Shown here piece after piece: positions 29,740-39,759 of a stretch of 52,896 nucleotides of DNA. Source of the stretch: an uncultured Marvinbryantia sp. (GTDB lineage: Bacteria > Bacillota > Clostridia > Lachnospirales > Lachnospiraceae); NCBI GenBank assembly GCA_947631355.1, contig CANRKY010000003.1:1-52896 (forward strand). The letters run 5' to 3'. The stretch's first letter is position 1; each line of letters starts with the position of its first letter. The notes under the pieces were generated by a model that did not search any database, had not been told where the DNA came from, and saw only the letters and a program-made list of their open reading frames with translations. A program made the position numbers and the translations under genes.

Positions 29740-30546
29740 TTACAGCTTCACGAACTCCGGCCTGCGCCCGCGAAAAACGGTATAATAGCGGAACCCGCAG
29801 TCCAGCAGGATCTGGCGCACACGGTCAAATTCATCCGCGATCCATTCCGGCGCGTGGGCATCCGATCCCACCGTCACGATCTCCCCGCCCATCTGCCGGT
29901 ACGCGCGGATGATCTCCGGGCAGGGGTTCGTGTTATGGATCCCCCGCTTGAATCCCCCGGCGTTCACCTCCAGGCCGATCCCCTGTTCGATCAGGGTTTT
30001 TAAGATGGGATCGATCAGATCCTGATACTTTTCATAAGAGAAGTATTTGTTTTTGTTGGGGCCGTAGCGCACAACGTAGTCCAGGTGCCCGTAAACATCT
30101 ATGTCATGGAAGGCCTCCAGATTCTCCGAGACGCTCTCAAAATAGCGCCGGTAGGCCTCCTCCTCGGTACGCCCCTGGTAATATTCCGGATAATACGGGT
30201 CGATCCCGTCCACAATGTGCGAGGAGCCGATCACAAACGCAAAATCATATGCCTTGACGTAGCGCTCCAGGAACTCCCGGTGCCGAGGCTCGATGCCCAG
30301 CTCGATCCCAAAGAGCAGCTCGATCTTATCCCGATATTTTTCCTGCAGGGCAAGGAACACTGCCCGATAGGCGTCCGTGTCCACCTCAAAGCTCATGTCC
30401 CCAACTTGCACGCCCCTGTCCATATGTTCCGTGAAGCACATGGTCTTCAGCCCCAGCGCAATTCCCTTTTGGACCATCTGTTCCATGGGCGCGCGGGAAT
30501 CCCCGGAAAAGTCGGAGTGAAGATGGTAATCTGTCAAAATGCGCAT
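29740..30546 (-). CDS. PHP-domain histidinol-phosphatase family protein
   Basis: DYHLHSDFSGDSRAPMEQMV; HisK/PHP motifs. Confidence 0.88.
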   Translation of the reverse strand: MRILTDYHLHSDFSGDSRAPMEQMVQKGIALGLKTMCFTEHMDRGVQVGDMSFEVDTDAYRAVFLALQEKYRDKIELLFGIELGIEPRHREFLERYVKAYDFAFVIGSSHIVDGIDPYYPEYYQGRTEEEAYRRYFESVSENLEAFHDIDVYGHLDYVVRYGPNKNKYFSYEKYQDLIDPILKTLIEQGIGLEVNAGGFKRGIHNTNPCPEIIRAYRQMGGEIVTVGSDAHAPEWIADEFDRVRQILLDCGFRYYTVFRGRRPEFVKL

Positions 30547-31616
30547 CGGATGGTTCCTCCTCCCAATACATTTTCTCCATCGTAAAATACCAGAGCCTGC
30601 CCGGGTGTGGCAGCGCGCTGCGGCTCGTCAAACACACATTCCACGCGGTCCTGTCCCGCCATGTGTATCGTGGCCGGCGCTCCCCTGTGCTTGTAGCGCA
30701 GTTTCGCCGTCACGCGCACTTCGCCGTCGATCGCGGGCACAGACATAAAGTTCACCGCGTCGGCAAGCACGTTTCGCCGGAACAGTTCCTCGTTCTCTCC
30801 CACCACCACCTCGTTGGTGTCCGGGCGGATGTCCGTCACGAATACCCGGTGCCCCATGGGAAGCCCCAGGCCGCGGCGCTGCCCGATGGTGTAGTGGGTG
30901 ATCCCGCTGTGTCGCCCCAGCTTTACGCCATCCTTTGTCACAAAGTCTCCCTCCGGCATCTTTTTCCCGGAATACGCTTCAATAAAGGATGCGTAGTCAT
31001 CGTCCGGCACAAAGCAGATCTCCTGGCTGTCGGGCTTGTCCGCCACCCGCAGGCCGATCTCCTGCGCTATCCGGCGGATCTCATCCTTGCTGTACTCCCC
31101 CACCGGCATCAGGGTGTGGGCGAGCTGTTCCTGCGTGAGATTATAGAGTGCGTAGGTCTGGTCTTTTTCCGCCGTGACGGAATTGCAGATGGTATATCTG
31201 CCGTTCGGCAGCCTGCGCACCCTGGCATAATGGCCGGTGGCGATGTAGTCCGCCCCGATGTCCAGACTGCGCTTTAAGAGCGACTCCCACTTTACATAGC
31301 GGTTGCAGGCAATGCAGGGGTTCGGCGTTCTGCCGCACAGATATTCCGAGACAAAGTAATCCATTACTTTTTCCCGGAACGGCTGTTTGAAATTCATTAC
31401 ATAGTAGGGGATATCCAGTTTCTGGGCCACGCGCCGGGCGTCCTCCACGGCGCTCAAGCCGCAGCAGCCCCCGTTCTCCTGCTGGGTCGGTTCGTCCTCA
31501 TCCTGCCAGATCTGCATGGTCACGCCGATCACATCGTACCCCTGTTCCTTCAGCAGCCATGCCGCGACAGAGGAATCCACTCCGCCGGACATGCCCACCA
31601 CCACTTTCTTTTTCAT
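30534..31616 (-). CDS. mnmA: tRNA-specific 2-thiouridylase MnmA
   Basis: VVVGMSGGVDSSVAAWLLKEQGYDVIGVTMQIW, NPCIACNRYVKW. Confidence 0.96.
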   Translation of the reverse strand: MKKKVVVGMSGGVDSSVAAWLLKEQGYDVIGVTMQIWQDEDEPTQQENGGCCGLSAVEDARRVAQKLDIPYYVMNFKQPFREKVMDYFVSEYLCGRTPNPCIACNRYVKWESLLKRSLDIGADYIATGHYARVRRLPNGRYTICNSVTAEKDQTYALYNLTQEQLAHTLMPVGEYSKDEIRRIAQEIGLRVADKPDSQEICFVPDDDYASFIEAYSGKKMPEGDFVTKDGVKLGRHSGITHYTIGQRRGLGLPMGHRVFVTDIRPDTNEVVVGENEELFRRNVLADAVNFMSVPAIDGEVRVTAKLRYKHRGAPATIHMAGQDRVECVFDEPQRAATPGQALVFYDGENVLGGGTIRCAF

Positions 31617-31619
31617 CGC

Positions 31620-32063
31620 TTAATATTCTTCTTCCTCGTCCTCTTCCCCCTCGTGGATATCGGACTTCGGCTTCTTCAGGCCCTCGATCTTTATGCCGTT
31701 TTTCTGCGCGTAATCCCACAGCGCCGCGTGAATGGCCTCCTCCGCCAAAAGAGAACAGTGCACCTTCACCGGGGGCAGCCCGTCCAGCGCCTCCATCACA
31801 GCCTTGTTTGTCACCTGCTGTGCCTCCAGAATATACTAGCCCTTCACAAGCTCCGTTGCCATGCTGCTGGTGGCCACCGCCGCGCCGCAGCCGAATGTCT
31901 TGAATTTCACATCCTGAATGATCCCGTTCTCATCGATATCCAGGTACATGCGCATGATATCCCCGCACTTCGCGTTTCCCACGGTGCCTACGCCGCTCGC
32001 ATTTTCAATCTCTCCCATGTTTCTGGGATTCTGAAAATGATCCATTACTTTTTCACTGTACAT
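31620..32063 (-). pseudogene. Fe-S scaffold NifU/IscU-like gene interrupted by in-frame TAG
   Basis: MYSEKVMDHFQNPRNMGEIENASGVGTVGNAKCGDIM...ATELVKG-(TAG)-YILEAQQVTNKAVMEALDGLPPVKVHCSLLAEEAIHAALWDYAQK; reading frame is the same on both sides of the stop at 31836-31838. Confidence 0.8.
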
Positions 32064-32135
32064 TTTCTATTCCTCCTGCCTGTCGGCCTTATTTTATACG
32101 GATGTTTGCTCTCTCTACAAATGCTGCGCGCCATG

Positions 32136-33320
32136 TCATGCTTTCTGTTTCTTCACAAAATCCTCATACAATGGGGACATGCTGCGCAGTTTCTCCACGA
32201 TCTCTTTGATCGCCTCCACCACAAAATCCAGATCCTCCTTCGTGGTCTCCTCGCCCAGCGTAAGGCGCAGGGAACCGTGTGCGATCTCGTGGGGCAGGCC
32301 GATAGCCAGCAGCACGTGGGAGGGGTCCAGGCTGCCGGAGGTGCACGCGGATCCGCTGGAACCGCAGATGCCCTTCATGTCCAGCATGATCAGCAGAGAT
32401 TCTCCCTCGATAAACTGGAAGCTGAAATTTGCGTTGTTCGGGAGCCGTTTCACGGCGTCCCCGTTCAGGCGGGCGTAGGGCACTTCCTTCAGCACGCGGC
32501 CGATCAGATAGTCCCGCAGCTCGGCCTCTTTCGCCGTGCGCTGCGGCATGGACTCCACCGCCAGTTTCGTGGCCACTCCCAGACCCACAATGCCGGGGAT
32601 GTTCTCCGTGCCTGCGCGGCGCTTCCGCTCCTGCGCGCCGCCGTGGATAAAGGATCGTATCTTCACGCCCTTGCGGATATACAAAAACCCGATGCCCTTC
32701 GGCCCGTTCAGCTTGTGCCCGCTGGCGCTCAGCATATCGATGTGGCACTCGTCCACCTGGATGGGCAGCTGACCGAACGCCTGCACCGCGTCCGTGTGAA
32801 ACAAGATGCCGTGTTCATGGGCGATCTCGCCGATCTCTTTAATGGGCTGCACCGTGCCGATCTCGTTGTTTGCGTACATCACGGAGATCAAAATGGTGGT
32901 GGGGCGGATGGCTTTTTTCAGCTCGTCGAGCTTGATCACGCCGTTTTCATCCACATCCACATAAGTCACTTCAAACCCGTTTTTTTCCAGATATTCGCAG
33001 GTGTGCAGCACCGCGTGATGCTCGATCTTGGAAGTGATAATGTGGTTTCCTTTTGCGCGGTACGCATCCGCAGTCGCCTTAAGGGCCCAGTTGTCCGACT
33101 CGGAACCCCCGGCGGTAAAATAAATCTCGCTGCCATCGGCGCCCAGCGCCCCCGCGATGATGTCTCTCGCCTCGTTCATCGCCTTTTTGCTCGTCGCGCC
33201 CAGATCGTAGATCGTGGACGCGTTCCCGTAATATTCTGTAAAATAGGGAAGCATTGCCTCCACAACCTTCGGCGATGTCCTGGTCGTGGCCGCATTGTCC
33301 AGATAAATCACTTTCTTCAT
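32136..33320 (-). CDS. nifS: Cysteine desulfurase NifS
   Basis: MKKVIYLDNAATTRTSPKVVEAMLPYF, SASGHKLNGPKGIGFLY, CGSSGSACTSGS. Confidence 0.96.
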   Translation of the reverse strand: MKKVIYLDNAATTRTSPKVVEAMLPYFTEYYGNASTIYDLGATSKKAMNEARDIIAGALGADGSEIYFTAGGSESDNWALKATADAYRAKGNHIITSKIEHHAVLHTCEYLEKNGFEVTYVDVDENGVIKLDELKKAIRPTTILISVMYANNEIGTVQPIKEIGEIAHEHGILFHTDAVQAFGQLPIQVDECHIDMLSASGHKLNGPKGIGFLYIRKGVKIRSFIHGGAQERKRRAGTENIPGIVGLGVATKLAVESMPQRTAKEAELRDYLIGRVLKEVPYARLNGDAVKRLPNNANFSFQFIEGESLLIMLDMKGICGSSGSACTSGSLDPSHVLLAIGLPHEIAHGSLRLTLGEETTKEDLDFVVEAIKEIVEKLRSMSPLYEDFVKKQKA

Positions 33321-33330
33321 ATCTTCCACC

Positions 33331-33789
33331 TCAATTCTCACATTTTATCGCGCTGCATCCGCTTTTTTCCTGCGCTTTTTTGCTCTCGTCCACCAGCTGA
33401 TCCAGCATGATCTCATCCACCGTGTGGGCAATGCTCTCATTGATTTTCTGCCACACATATTTCGTGACGCACAGGTCGGCTCCCTCGCAGCCCGCATCCT
33501 CGCGCAGCCCGGGACATTCCACCGCGTCCAGGTTTCCCTCCAGCGCGCGCAGGATGTCTCCCACAGAGATCTCGGACGCCGGGCGTGCCAGGCGGTAACC
33601 TCCCTGGGCGCCTCTGGCGCTGGCGATCAGGCCGGATTTTCGGAGTCTTCCGAATAATTGCTCCAGATAACTCTCGGAAATTCCCTGCCGGGCCGCCACG
33701 CTGCTGATGGGGATCGCTTCTGACTCGCTGTACAGCGCCAGATCGATCATGGCGCGCAGACCATATCTTCCCTTTGTGGACAGCTTCAT
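33331..33789 (-). CDS. Rrf2/IscR family transcriptional regulator
   Basis: MKLSTKGRYGLRAMIDLALYSESEAIPISSVAARQGISESYLEQLFGRLRKSGLI. Confidence 0.93.
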   Translation of the reverse strand: MKLSTKGRYGLRAMIDLALYSESEAIPISSVAARQGISESYLEQLFGRLRKSGLIASARGAQGGYRLARPASEISVGDILRALEGNLDAVECPGLREDAGCEGADLCVTKYVWQKINESIAHTVDEIMLDQLVDESKKAQEKSGCSAIKCEN

Positions 33790-33819
33790 TTCATCACCCC
33801 TGATCATCCGGTTTTTTAA

Positions 33820-33840
33820 ATCCGACTATTTTAGTCGGAT
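33820..33840. promoter_or_regulatory. Probable Rrf2/IscR-type operator
   Basis: ATCCGACTA-TTT-TAGTCGGAT perfect 9-bp inverted repeat just upstream of the regulator gene. Confidence 0.75.
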
Positions 33841-33934
33841 ATCATTTAAGACTATAGCACGCAAAATAAGTTCTGTCAACCCTCCCCCGTGAATATATTT
33901 CACTAAATAATGAAATCTATTCCGGGAGCATTTT

Positions 33935-35263
33935 ATGTCTCAAAAACATACCATTATCAGCGGCGCTTTCATCCTCACGGGAGCGGGATTTCTGGGCAGG
34001 ATCATCGGCTTTTTTTATAGGATATTCCTTTCCCGCGCCATTGGTGCCGAAGGGATGGGGATCTATCAGCTTATCTTTCCCTTGTACGCCCTGGCGTTCT
34101 CCCTCGCGGCTTCCGGGATCCAGACCTCCATCTCTCACTTTGTCTCCGCCAAGACCGCCTCAGGGGATCGGGGCGGCGCGCGGAAGATCTTTCACATCGG
34201 GCTTTTCCTGTCCGTCTCGCTGTCCTTCGGCATCTCCGCGCTGTTGCTGCGCTGTCACGCGGAGCTGGCGGAAGTTTTTGTAAAAGAGCCCCGCAGCTCC
34301 GACCTGCTGCGGCTGCTGGCCTACGTGATCCCCTTCGGCTCCATCCACGCCTGCATCAACGGTTATTATTATGGCCTGAAACGGGTATCTGTACCCGCTT
34401 TTATTGAAGTGCTGGAACATGTGGTGCGTATGGGGAGCGTCCTGCTGTTGTACCGCATATGGACGCAGCGGGGCGTTCAGGTGACGCCTGCCCTGGCCGT
34501 GTACGGCATGATCGCAGAGGAATTTTGCGCCGCGCTGTTTTCCGCTACCGCCCTCACCCTCTATTTTTATGGGCAGCCGCCTCTCCCCAGGGCCATGCAC
34601 CGCGCCGGGCATTATCTCGCCGAACTTTTGACGCTGTCCACGCCCCTCACTATGAACCGGGTGCTGATCAATATCCTGCAGAGCATAGAGGCCCTGCTGA
34701 TCCCGCTGCAGCTTCGGCTGTACGGCATGACCGGCGCCGCCTCCCTGCGGGTTTACGGCGTGCTCACCGGCATGGCGCTGCCATTGATCATGTTTCCCAC
34801 GGCGCTCACCTCCGCCCTGTGCACCATGCTGCTGCCCGTCATATCCGAGGCGCGGGCCACTCAGCGCCTGGCGGCCATCCGCCCCGCTGTGCGCAAGCTC
34901 TGCGCGGCCTGCCTGGCGCTCGGGCTTTCCTGCTTCTGTATCTGTTTCTTTTTTGGAAATGCCCTGGGAAATCTGCTCTTTCACAATACGCTCGCGGGCG
35001 CTTTTATCCGGGCGCTGGCGTGGATCTGCCCGCTTCTGTACCTCAACCCCGCGCTTTTCTCCATCCTGAACGGGCTGGAAAAAACGTCCCAGGTGTTCCT
35101 CAACAACCTGACCGCCGTGAGCATCCGCATAGGCTTTATCTTCTTTGCCATCCCGCAGATCGGCATCAGCGGATATTTTCTGGGAACTCTGGCAAACCAG
35201 CTTGTGCTGTTTGCCCTCACCCTGCGTGGCATACGGAAATACTTTCCCGCACAGGCAGGGTAA
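33935..35263 (+). CDS. spoVB: Polysaccharide biosynthesis/flippase family protein, SpoVB-like
   Basis: MSQKHTIISGAFILTGAGFLGRIIGFFYRIFLSRAIGAEGMGIYQLIFPLYALAFSLAASGIQ. Confidence 0.85.
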   Translation: MSQKHTIISGAFILTGAGFLGRIIGFFYRIFLSRAIGAEGMGIYQLIFPLYALAFSLAASGIQTSISHFVSAKTASGDRGGARKIFHIGLFLSVSLSFGISALLLRCHAELAEVFVKEPRSSDLLRLLAYVIPFGSIHACINGYYYGLKRVSVPAFIEVLEHVVRMGSVLLLYRIWTQRGVQVTPALAVYGMIAEEFCAALFSATALTLYFYGQPPLPRAMHRAGHYLAELLTLSTPLTMNRVLINILQSIEALLIPLQLRLYGMTGAASLRVYGVLTGMALPLIMFPTALTSALCTMLLPVISEARATQRLAAIRPAVRKLCAACLALGLSCFCICFFFGNALGNLLFHNTLAGAFIRALAWICPLLYLNPALFSILNGLEKTSQVFLNNLTAVSIRIGFIFFAIPQIGISGYFLGTLANQLVLFALTLRGIRKYFPAQAG

Positions 35264-35443
35264 GCCGTCCGCCCTATGTCATCCGCCTGCAGTCATTCTG
35301 CGCACCCATTTTTCCTCAAAAAAATGCCGCGGGCAGCGATGTTCTCTTTGCTGTCCGCAGCATATGATATTTTATGATTTCTTTTTAGTATCTTTTTCCG
35401 CAGGTTCTTTATCCGCAGGAATCTCTGTCTGCAGTGCAAGTCC

Positions 35444-36118
35444 TTAATCCGCCTGCCCGTTTTTCCCCACATGGCGGGAGCCGACCCAGGTGTCCGTTGC
35501 CATGATCCCGTTGCTGTAGAAATAGTACCAGTGGTACTTTCCCTTTTTGTCCTTAATGCACACCCATTTTTTCTCCGCGTAGGTGCCGTCCGCCTGCATA
35601 TACTTTGTGCCGTCTTTGGTCTTCTCAAATCCAGCTTTTGCCGCCGGATCGTATCCGGCCACCATGCTGCCGTCCGAGCCGTAATAAATGTCTCCGTGGT
35701 ACCCGTTCACCAGCATCCGCCCATTTTTCTGCAGATAATGCCCGTTCTTTGTGCGGTTCTTGTACATCCGCCCGTTGGCGTCAAAGTAATACCAGTACCA
35801 CTTGCCCTTTGCGGATTTTGTGGTGAGTTTCTGCCAGCCGGTGAGCATGTAGCCCTTCTCGTTGAAGCAGTATGTGTAAGTTTTTCCGTTCTTCCGGATA
35901 TTTTTAAACACCCAGCGCTTATAGGCCGCTTTCTTGTTTGTTGTGGGCAGCCCTTTTATGTAATTGGTCTTGGATGTGTAATAGCGGTAATAGTAACGGA
36001 CTCTGCCGTTCTCCTTCACTTTCACCTTGCGGAACCCCGCGTTCACTGTGACCGCCGGGATCATGGCCAGGAGCAGAAGAAGGAGCGCGAACATCCCGGC
36101 TTTCCTCATTTTTTTCAT
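35444..36118 (-). CDS. Secreted protein with cell-wall-binding-like repeats
   Basis: Signal peptide MKKMRKAGMFALLLLLLAMIPAVTVNA; YCFNEKGYMLTGWQKL, WYWYYFDANGRMYKN, YHWYYFYSNGIMATDTWV. Confidence 0.8.
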   Translation of the reverse strand: MKKMRKAGMFALLLLLLAMIPAVTVNAGFRKVKVKENGRVRYYYRYYTSKTNYIKGLPTTNKKAAYKRWVFKNIRKNGKTYTYCFNEKGYMLTGWQKLTTKSAKGKWYWYYFDANGRMYKNRTKNGHYLQKNGRMLVNGYHGDIYYGSDGSMVAGYDPAAKAGFEKTKDGTKYMQADGTYAEKKWVCIKDKKGKYHWYYFYSNGIMATDTWVGSRHVGKNGQAD

Positions 36119-36459
36119 TCAAAACACCTCGGTTCAAAAACACTGACAAACCCTGTATCTGCAGTTTTAGTATGGCACATTTTTCCTTGCTTGGCAAGGG
36201 ATATCTTGATCGCGTTTCAAAATATCTTCTTAATATTTTTGGAAGACTTCTGTTTTGGGAAAATTTCTGTTTTAGGAAAATTCGCCTGTGTTTTGGAGTG
36301 ATTTTGAGACATGAAAAAATGGAGCGAGCGAAACCCCGATCTCGCCCGCTCCATGGCAACATCTTTGCCGATTGTTTTCGAAAAAACGGTAAATACCGCA
36401 TTTTCTTCCCGCGCTCAGTCCCGGGTGGACTCTGTTCTAGCCCTGGGTGAGCACTGACC

Positions 36460-36708
36460 TCAGCCCTGCGTGAGCACTGACCTCACATGCGCCACTTCTT
36501 CCGCCGTCGCCTTCGCCGCCGGAACATAGTACTGTTTGCTCCGCGCGATCTGGTAGATCTCCTCCTGCGACATTTCACACTGGTTGCGGAACTGTTTCAA
36601 AAGCTGTTTCAGCTCTTTGTTCCCGGTCTGGGGGATCATCTCCCCGTAGCGCACCAGTTCCCCGTTGATCCCCGCCAGGGTATCGGATACCATTGTCTTC
36701 TCGTCCAT
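36460..36708 (-). CDS. CotF-family spore coat protein
   Basis: 82 aa ELKQLLKQFRNQCEMSQEEIYQIARSKQYYVPAAKATAEEV. Confidence 0.7.
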   Translation of the reverse strand: MDEKTMVSDTLAGINGELVRYGEMIPQTGNKELKQLLKQFRNQCEMSQEEIYQIARSKQYYVPAAKATAEEVAHVRSVLTQG

Positions 36709-36724
36709 GCCTGTCCCTCCTGTC

Positions 36725-36910
36725 CTACTGTAAAAATCTCATAAGCTGCTGTTTGGACTCCATCGCGCTCTGGGCAGATTTCTGGAAAAACTGCTTGACG
36801 GACGGGTCGGTTGCCTGTGACGCATACGCTGTCATCTTGCTCTGGGTGGTGGTGAACCCGCCGATCAGATGGCGCAGGTTCTGAAGATCCAGTTCTGAAA
36901 TTTCTGCCAT
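36725..36910 (-). CDS. Small coat-associated hypothetical protein
   Basis: 61 aa MAEISELDLQNLRHLIGGFTTTQSKMTAYASQATDPSVKQFFQKSAQSAMESKQQLMRFLQ, directly upstream of the CotF-like gene. Confidence 0.65.
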   Translation of the reverse strand: MAEISELDLQNLRHLIGGFTTTQSKMTAYASQATDPSVKQFFQKSAQSAMESKQQLMRFLQ

Positions 36911-37014
36911 AAAAAAGCCCTCCTTATCGACATATCGTTACAGTGCTAGTATGCCGATCAGAAAGGCTTTTTATTCTCTAAAATTTATGTTTTTGATTCA
37001 TCCAGTGCGCCAAC

Positions 37015-38454
37015 CTACGCCAGCCAGTTGTACATCTCCGCGTATTTATCCGCAGACGCTTTCCAGGAGAAATCCATCGCCATGGCGCGGTCGATCATCT
37101 TGTTCCACTCCCGTTTCTTGTCCACATACACAGAGTGCGCATAGCGGATGGTGTTGTACATTTCATGGGCATTGTAGTTTGTGAAGCTGAAGCCGGTGCC
37201 CGTGCCCTCGTACTCATTGTACGGCATAACGGTATCTTTCAGGCCGCCCGTCTCGCGCACGATGGGCAGTGTGCCGTAGCGCAGGCTCATAAGCTGGCTC
37301 AGGCCGCACGGCTCGAACAGGGACGGCATCAGGAACGCATCGCACGCCGCGTAGATCTTGTGGGACATGGCCTCGGAATAGTAGATCTGCGCGGAAACTT
37401 TGTCCGGATACTTCCACGCGAAGTGGCGGAACATATTCTCGTAGCGCTCCTCGCCGGTGCCCAGCACCACGATCTGCCAATCCTGCTGGCACATCTCCTC
37501 CATCATGTAGCTGATCAGGTCAAAGCCCTTCTGGTCGGTCAGGCGGGACACAATGCCAATCATAAACATCTTTTCATTCTGGCGCAGCCCCAGCTCCTTC
37601 TGCAGAGCGATCTTGTTTTTGATCTTCTCCTTGCGGAATGTGCGGGCATTGTAGTTTTTCTCGATCATCGTGTCGGTCTCCGGGTTGTACTCATCGTAGT
37701 CGATCCCGTTCACGATGCCGCGCAGGTCATGAGCGCGCGCCACCATCAGGCCGTTGAGGTTCTCCCCGTAAAACGGCGTTTTGATCTCCTCCGCATAAGT
37801 TGGGCTCACGGTGGTGAGCGCGTCCGCGTACACCAGGCCGCCCTTCAGGTAGTTTGCGTCCCCGTATGCCTCCAGTTTATCCGGCGTGAAATAATAGTCC
37901 GGCAGGCCAGTGATGTTCTTCACCGTCTTTACATCCCACACGCCCTGGAATTTCAGGTTGTGAATGGTCATGATGGACTTCATGTTCGCGAAGAACGGAC
38001 CCTCGTGGAATTTGTCCTTCAGGAACACGGGGATCAGGCCCGTCTGCCAGTCGTGACAGTGCACGATGTCCGGCTGGAAACCGATCACCGGCAGCGCCGA
38101 CAGCGCCGCCTTTGAGAAAAACGCGAATTTTTCTATATCTTCGTAAATATTGCCGTAGGGCTTGAAACCGGCAAAATAATATTCGTTATCAATAAAATAG
38201 AACTGCACCCCATCGTAAACCGTTTCCAGAATACCTACATATTGGGTTCTCCAGCCCAGATCCATGTAAAAATGAGAGACATAGTTCAGCTGGTTCTTCA
38301 GGTCTTCGCGCATGCAAAGATATTTGGGAAGAATCACGCGCACATCAAATTCATCTTTACTCAGGTATTTCGGGAGCGAGCCTACTACATCTGCCAGTCC
38401 TCCTGTTTTGATAAACGGAACACCCTCTGATGCAACAAAAAGAATTTTTTTCAT
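37015..38454 (-). CDS. glgA: Glycogen synthase GlgA
   Basis: MKKILFVASEGVPFIKTGGLADVVGSLPKYL, HCHDWQTGLIPVFLK. Confidence 0.96.
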   Translation of the reverse strand: MKKILFVASEGVPFIKTGGLADVVGSLPKYLSKDEFDVRVILPKYLCMREDLKNQLNYVSHFYMDLGWRTQYVGILETVYDGVQFYFIDNEYYFAGFKPYGNIYEDIEKFAFFSKAALSALPVIGFQPDIVHCHDWQTGLIPVFLKDKFHEGPFFANMKSIMTIHNLKFQGVWDVKTVKNITGLPDYYFTPDKLEAYGDANYLKGGLVYADALTTVSPTYAEEIKTPFYGENLNGLMVARAHDLRGIVNGIDYDEYNPETDTMIEKNYNARTFRKEKIKNKIALQKELGLRQNEKMFMIGIVSRLTDQKGFDLISYMMEEMCQQDWQIVVLGTGEERYENMFRHFAWKYPDKVSAQIYYSEAMSHKIYAACDAFLMPSLFEPCGLSQLMSLRYGTLPIVRETGGLKDTVMPYNEYEGTGTGFSFTNYNAHEMYNTIRYAHSVYVDKKREWNKMIDRAMAMDFSWKASADKYAEMYNWLA

Positions 38455-38571
38455 GTAAACCTCCCGTTTTGTTTGATACCTGTAGTATAACCTAATTTCT
38501 CCAAAAGCGCAACAAAAAACCGAAAATCTGCCAGGCAAATCTGCCGATCCGCGATGTCGGGAGGCATCGGA

Positions 38572-39759
38572 TCAGCGAAATTGAACGTCTATAAAGCAGA
38601 TTTCGGATTTTGTGCCCGCGCGCATGAAGGGTCCGAACGCGCCCAGGCCGGAGGTGACAATGTTGTGCATCTGACCTTTCTGCAGATATCCGCAGGAATT
38701 TTCCCACATCAGGCGCACCATCAGATTGACCGGAAAGCTCTGCCCATCGTGGGTGTGCCCGCAAAGATCCAGGTCCACCCCCGCATCCGCCAGCTCCTGC
38801 AGTTCCCGTGGCTCGTGGTCGATGACGATGATCGGCTTGTCCGTATCCAGATCCGCCGTAATCTCCTGCGGCGTCTTCCGCTTCTCTATCCCGCGGCCGG
38901 GGCGCTCGTAGTCTGGTCTTCCGTACACGTAAAACGCATCGTCTATCAATACCGCCTCATCGCGCAGCAGGCGGATATTTGCCTTTTCCAAAAGCGCGTC
39001 CATGCGTGGGTCGCTTTCTTTTTTCTTTGCGGAAGAAAACGTGAACCCGGCCAGGATCGGCTCCTCGATATCGTGGTTCCCGTAGCAGGCATACACGCCG
39101 TATCTGCTCTCCAGCCCGGAGAGGATGTGCGCCAGTTTCTCCGGATCCTCCAGCGCCTCATACTGATTGTCGAAAATATCCCCCGCGATCACCACCAGAT
39201 CCGGCTGCCCGGCATTGATTTTTTCCACCATATCCCTCATACCGGCGTTGCCGATGTTGTAGCCCAGGTGCAGATCCGCCACCAGGGCAACGCGAAGCGG
39301 CCCCGCCGCGCAGGGCTTGTCCACCGTCACTTCATAATTTGTGGTGCGGATGATATGCGCGCTGACGATCCCCCACGCGCTGAAAGCGATCACCACAGCG
39401 GCGCACACCGCTCCCGCGATCGCCAGCCCCCTGTCGGAGAACAGCAATTCTTTCGGCCCAAAGGGCACCCTGCTCAGAATAAAATGCAAAATGAGCGCAA
39501 TGCCGATGGCCATGGTCATATACAGCAGAACCCCCAGCCAGTAGTTGCCGATCAGTTTCATCACCCGCTGCAGCTTCGATGCGGGCAGGAAAAAAGCGAT
39601 CAGCAGGCTGACCGCAAAAAACGTATAGCAAAGCACCACCGCTGTTCTGGCCCACACGGTCTGAAAAACGCCTGCGCACGCTCCCATCCAGCGCAGGATC
39701 CAGATCAGCTGCACAATATTCCAGGCTGCGTATAAAGGGGATAAATAGACTGCTATCAT
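38572..39759 (-). CDS. Membrane metallophosphoesterase
   Basis: VALVADLHLGYNIG, VVIAGDIFDNQ, CYGNHDIEE, LCGHTHDGQ; N-terminal TM segments. Confidence 0.88.
   Translation of the reverse strand: MIAVYLSPLYAAWNIVQLIWILRWMGACAGVFQTVWARTAVVLCYTFFAVSLLIAFFLPASKLQRVMKLIGNYWLGVLLYMTMAIGIALILHFILSRVPFGPKELLFSDRGLAIAGAVCAAVVIAFSAWGIVSAHIIRTTNYEVTVDKPCAAGPLRVALVADLHLGYNIGNAGMRDMVEKINAGQPDLVVIAGDIFDNQYEALEDPEKLAHILSGLESRYGVYACYGNHDIEEPILAGFTFSSAKKKESDPRMDALLEKANIRLLRDEAVLIDDAFYVYGRPDYERPGRGIEKRKTPQEITADLDTDKPIIVIDHEPRELQELADAGVDLDLCGHTHDGQSFPVNLMVRLMWENSCGYLQKGQMHNIVTSGLGAFGPFMRAGTKSEICFIDVQFR

Noticed and set aside
31653-33410. 585-aa plus-strand ORF (also 12078-13292, 27294-28244, 9275-10534)
   Set aside because: Antisense to well-supported nifS/nifU, ABC permease, pgk and dpaL genes; no recognisable domains; typical shadow ORFs in GC-rich coding DNA.
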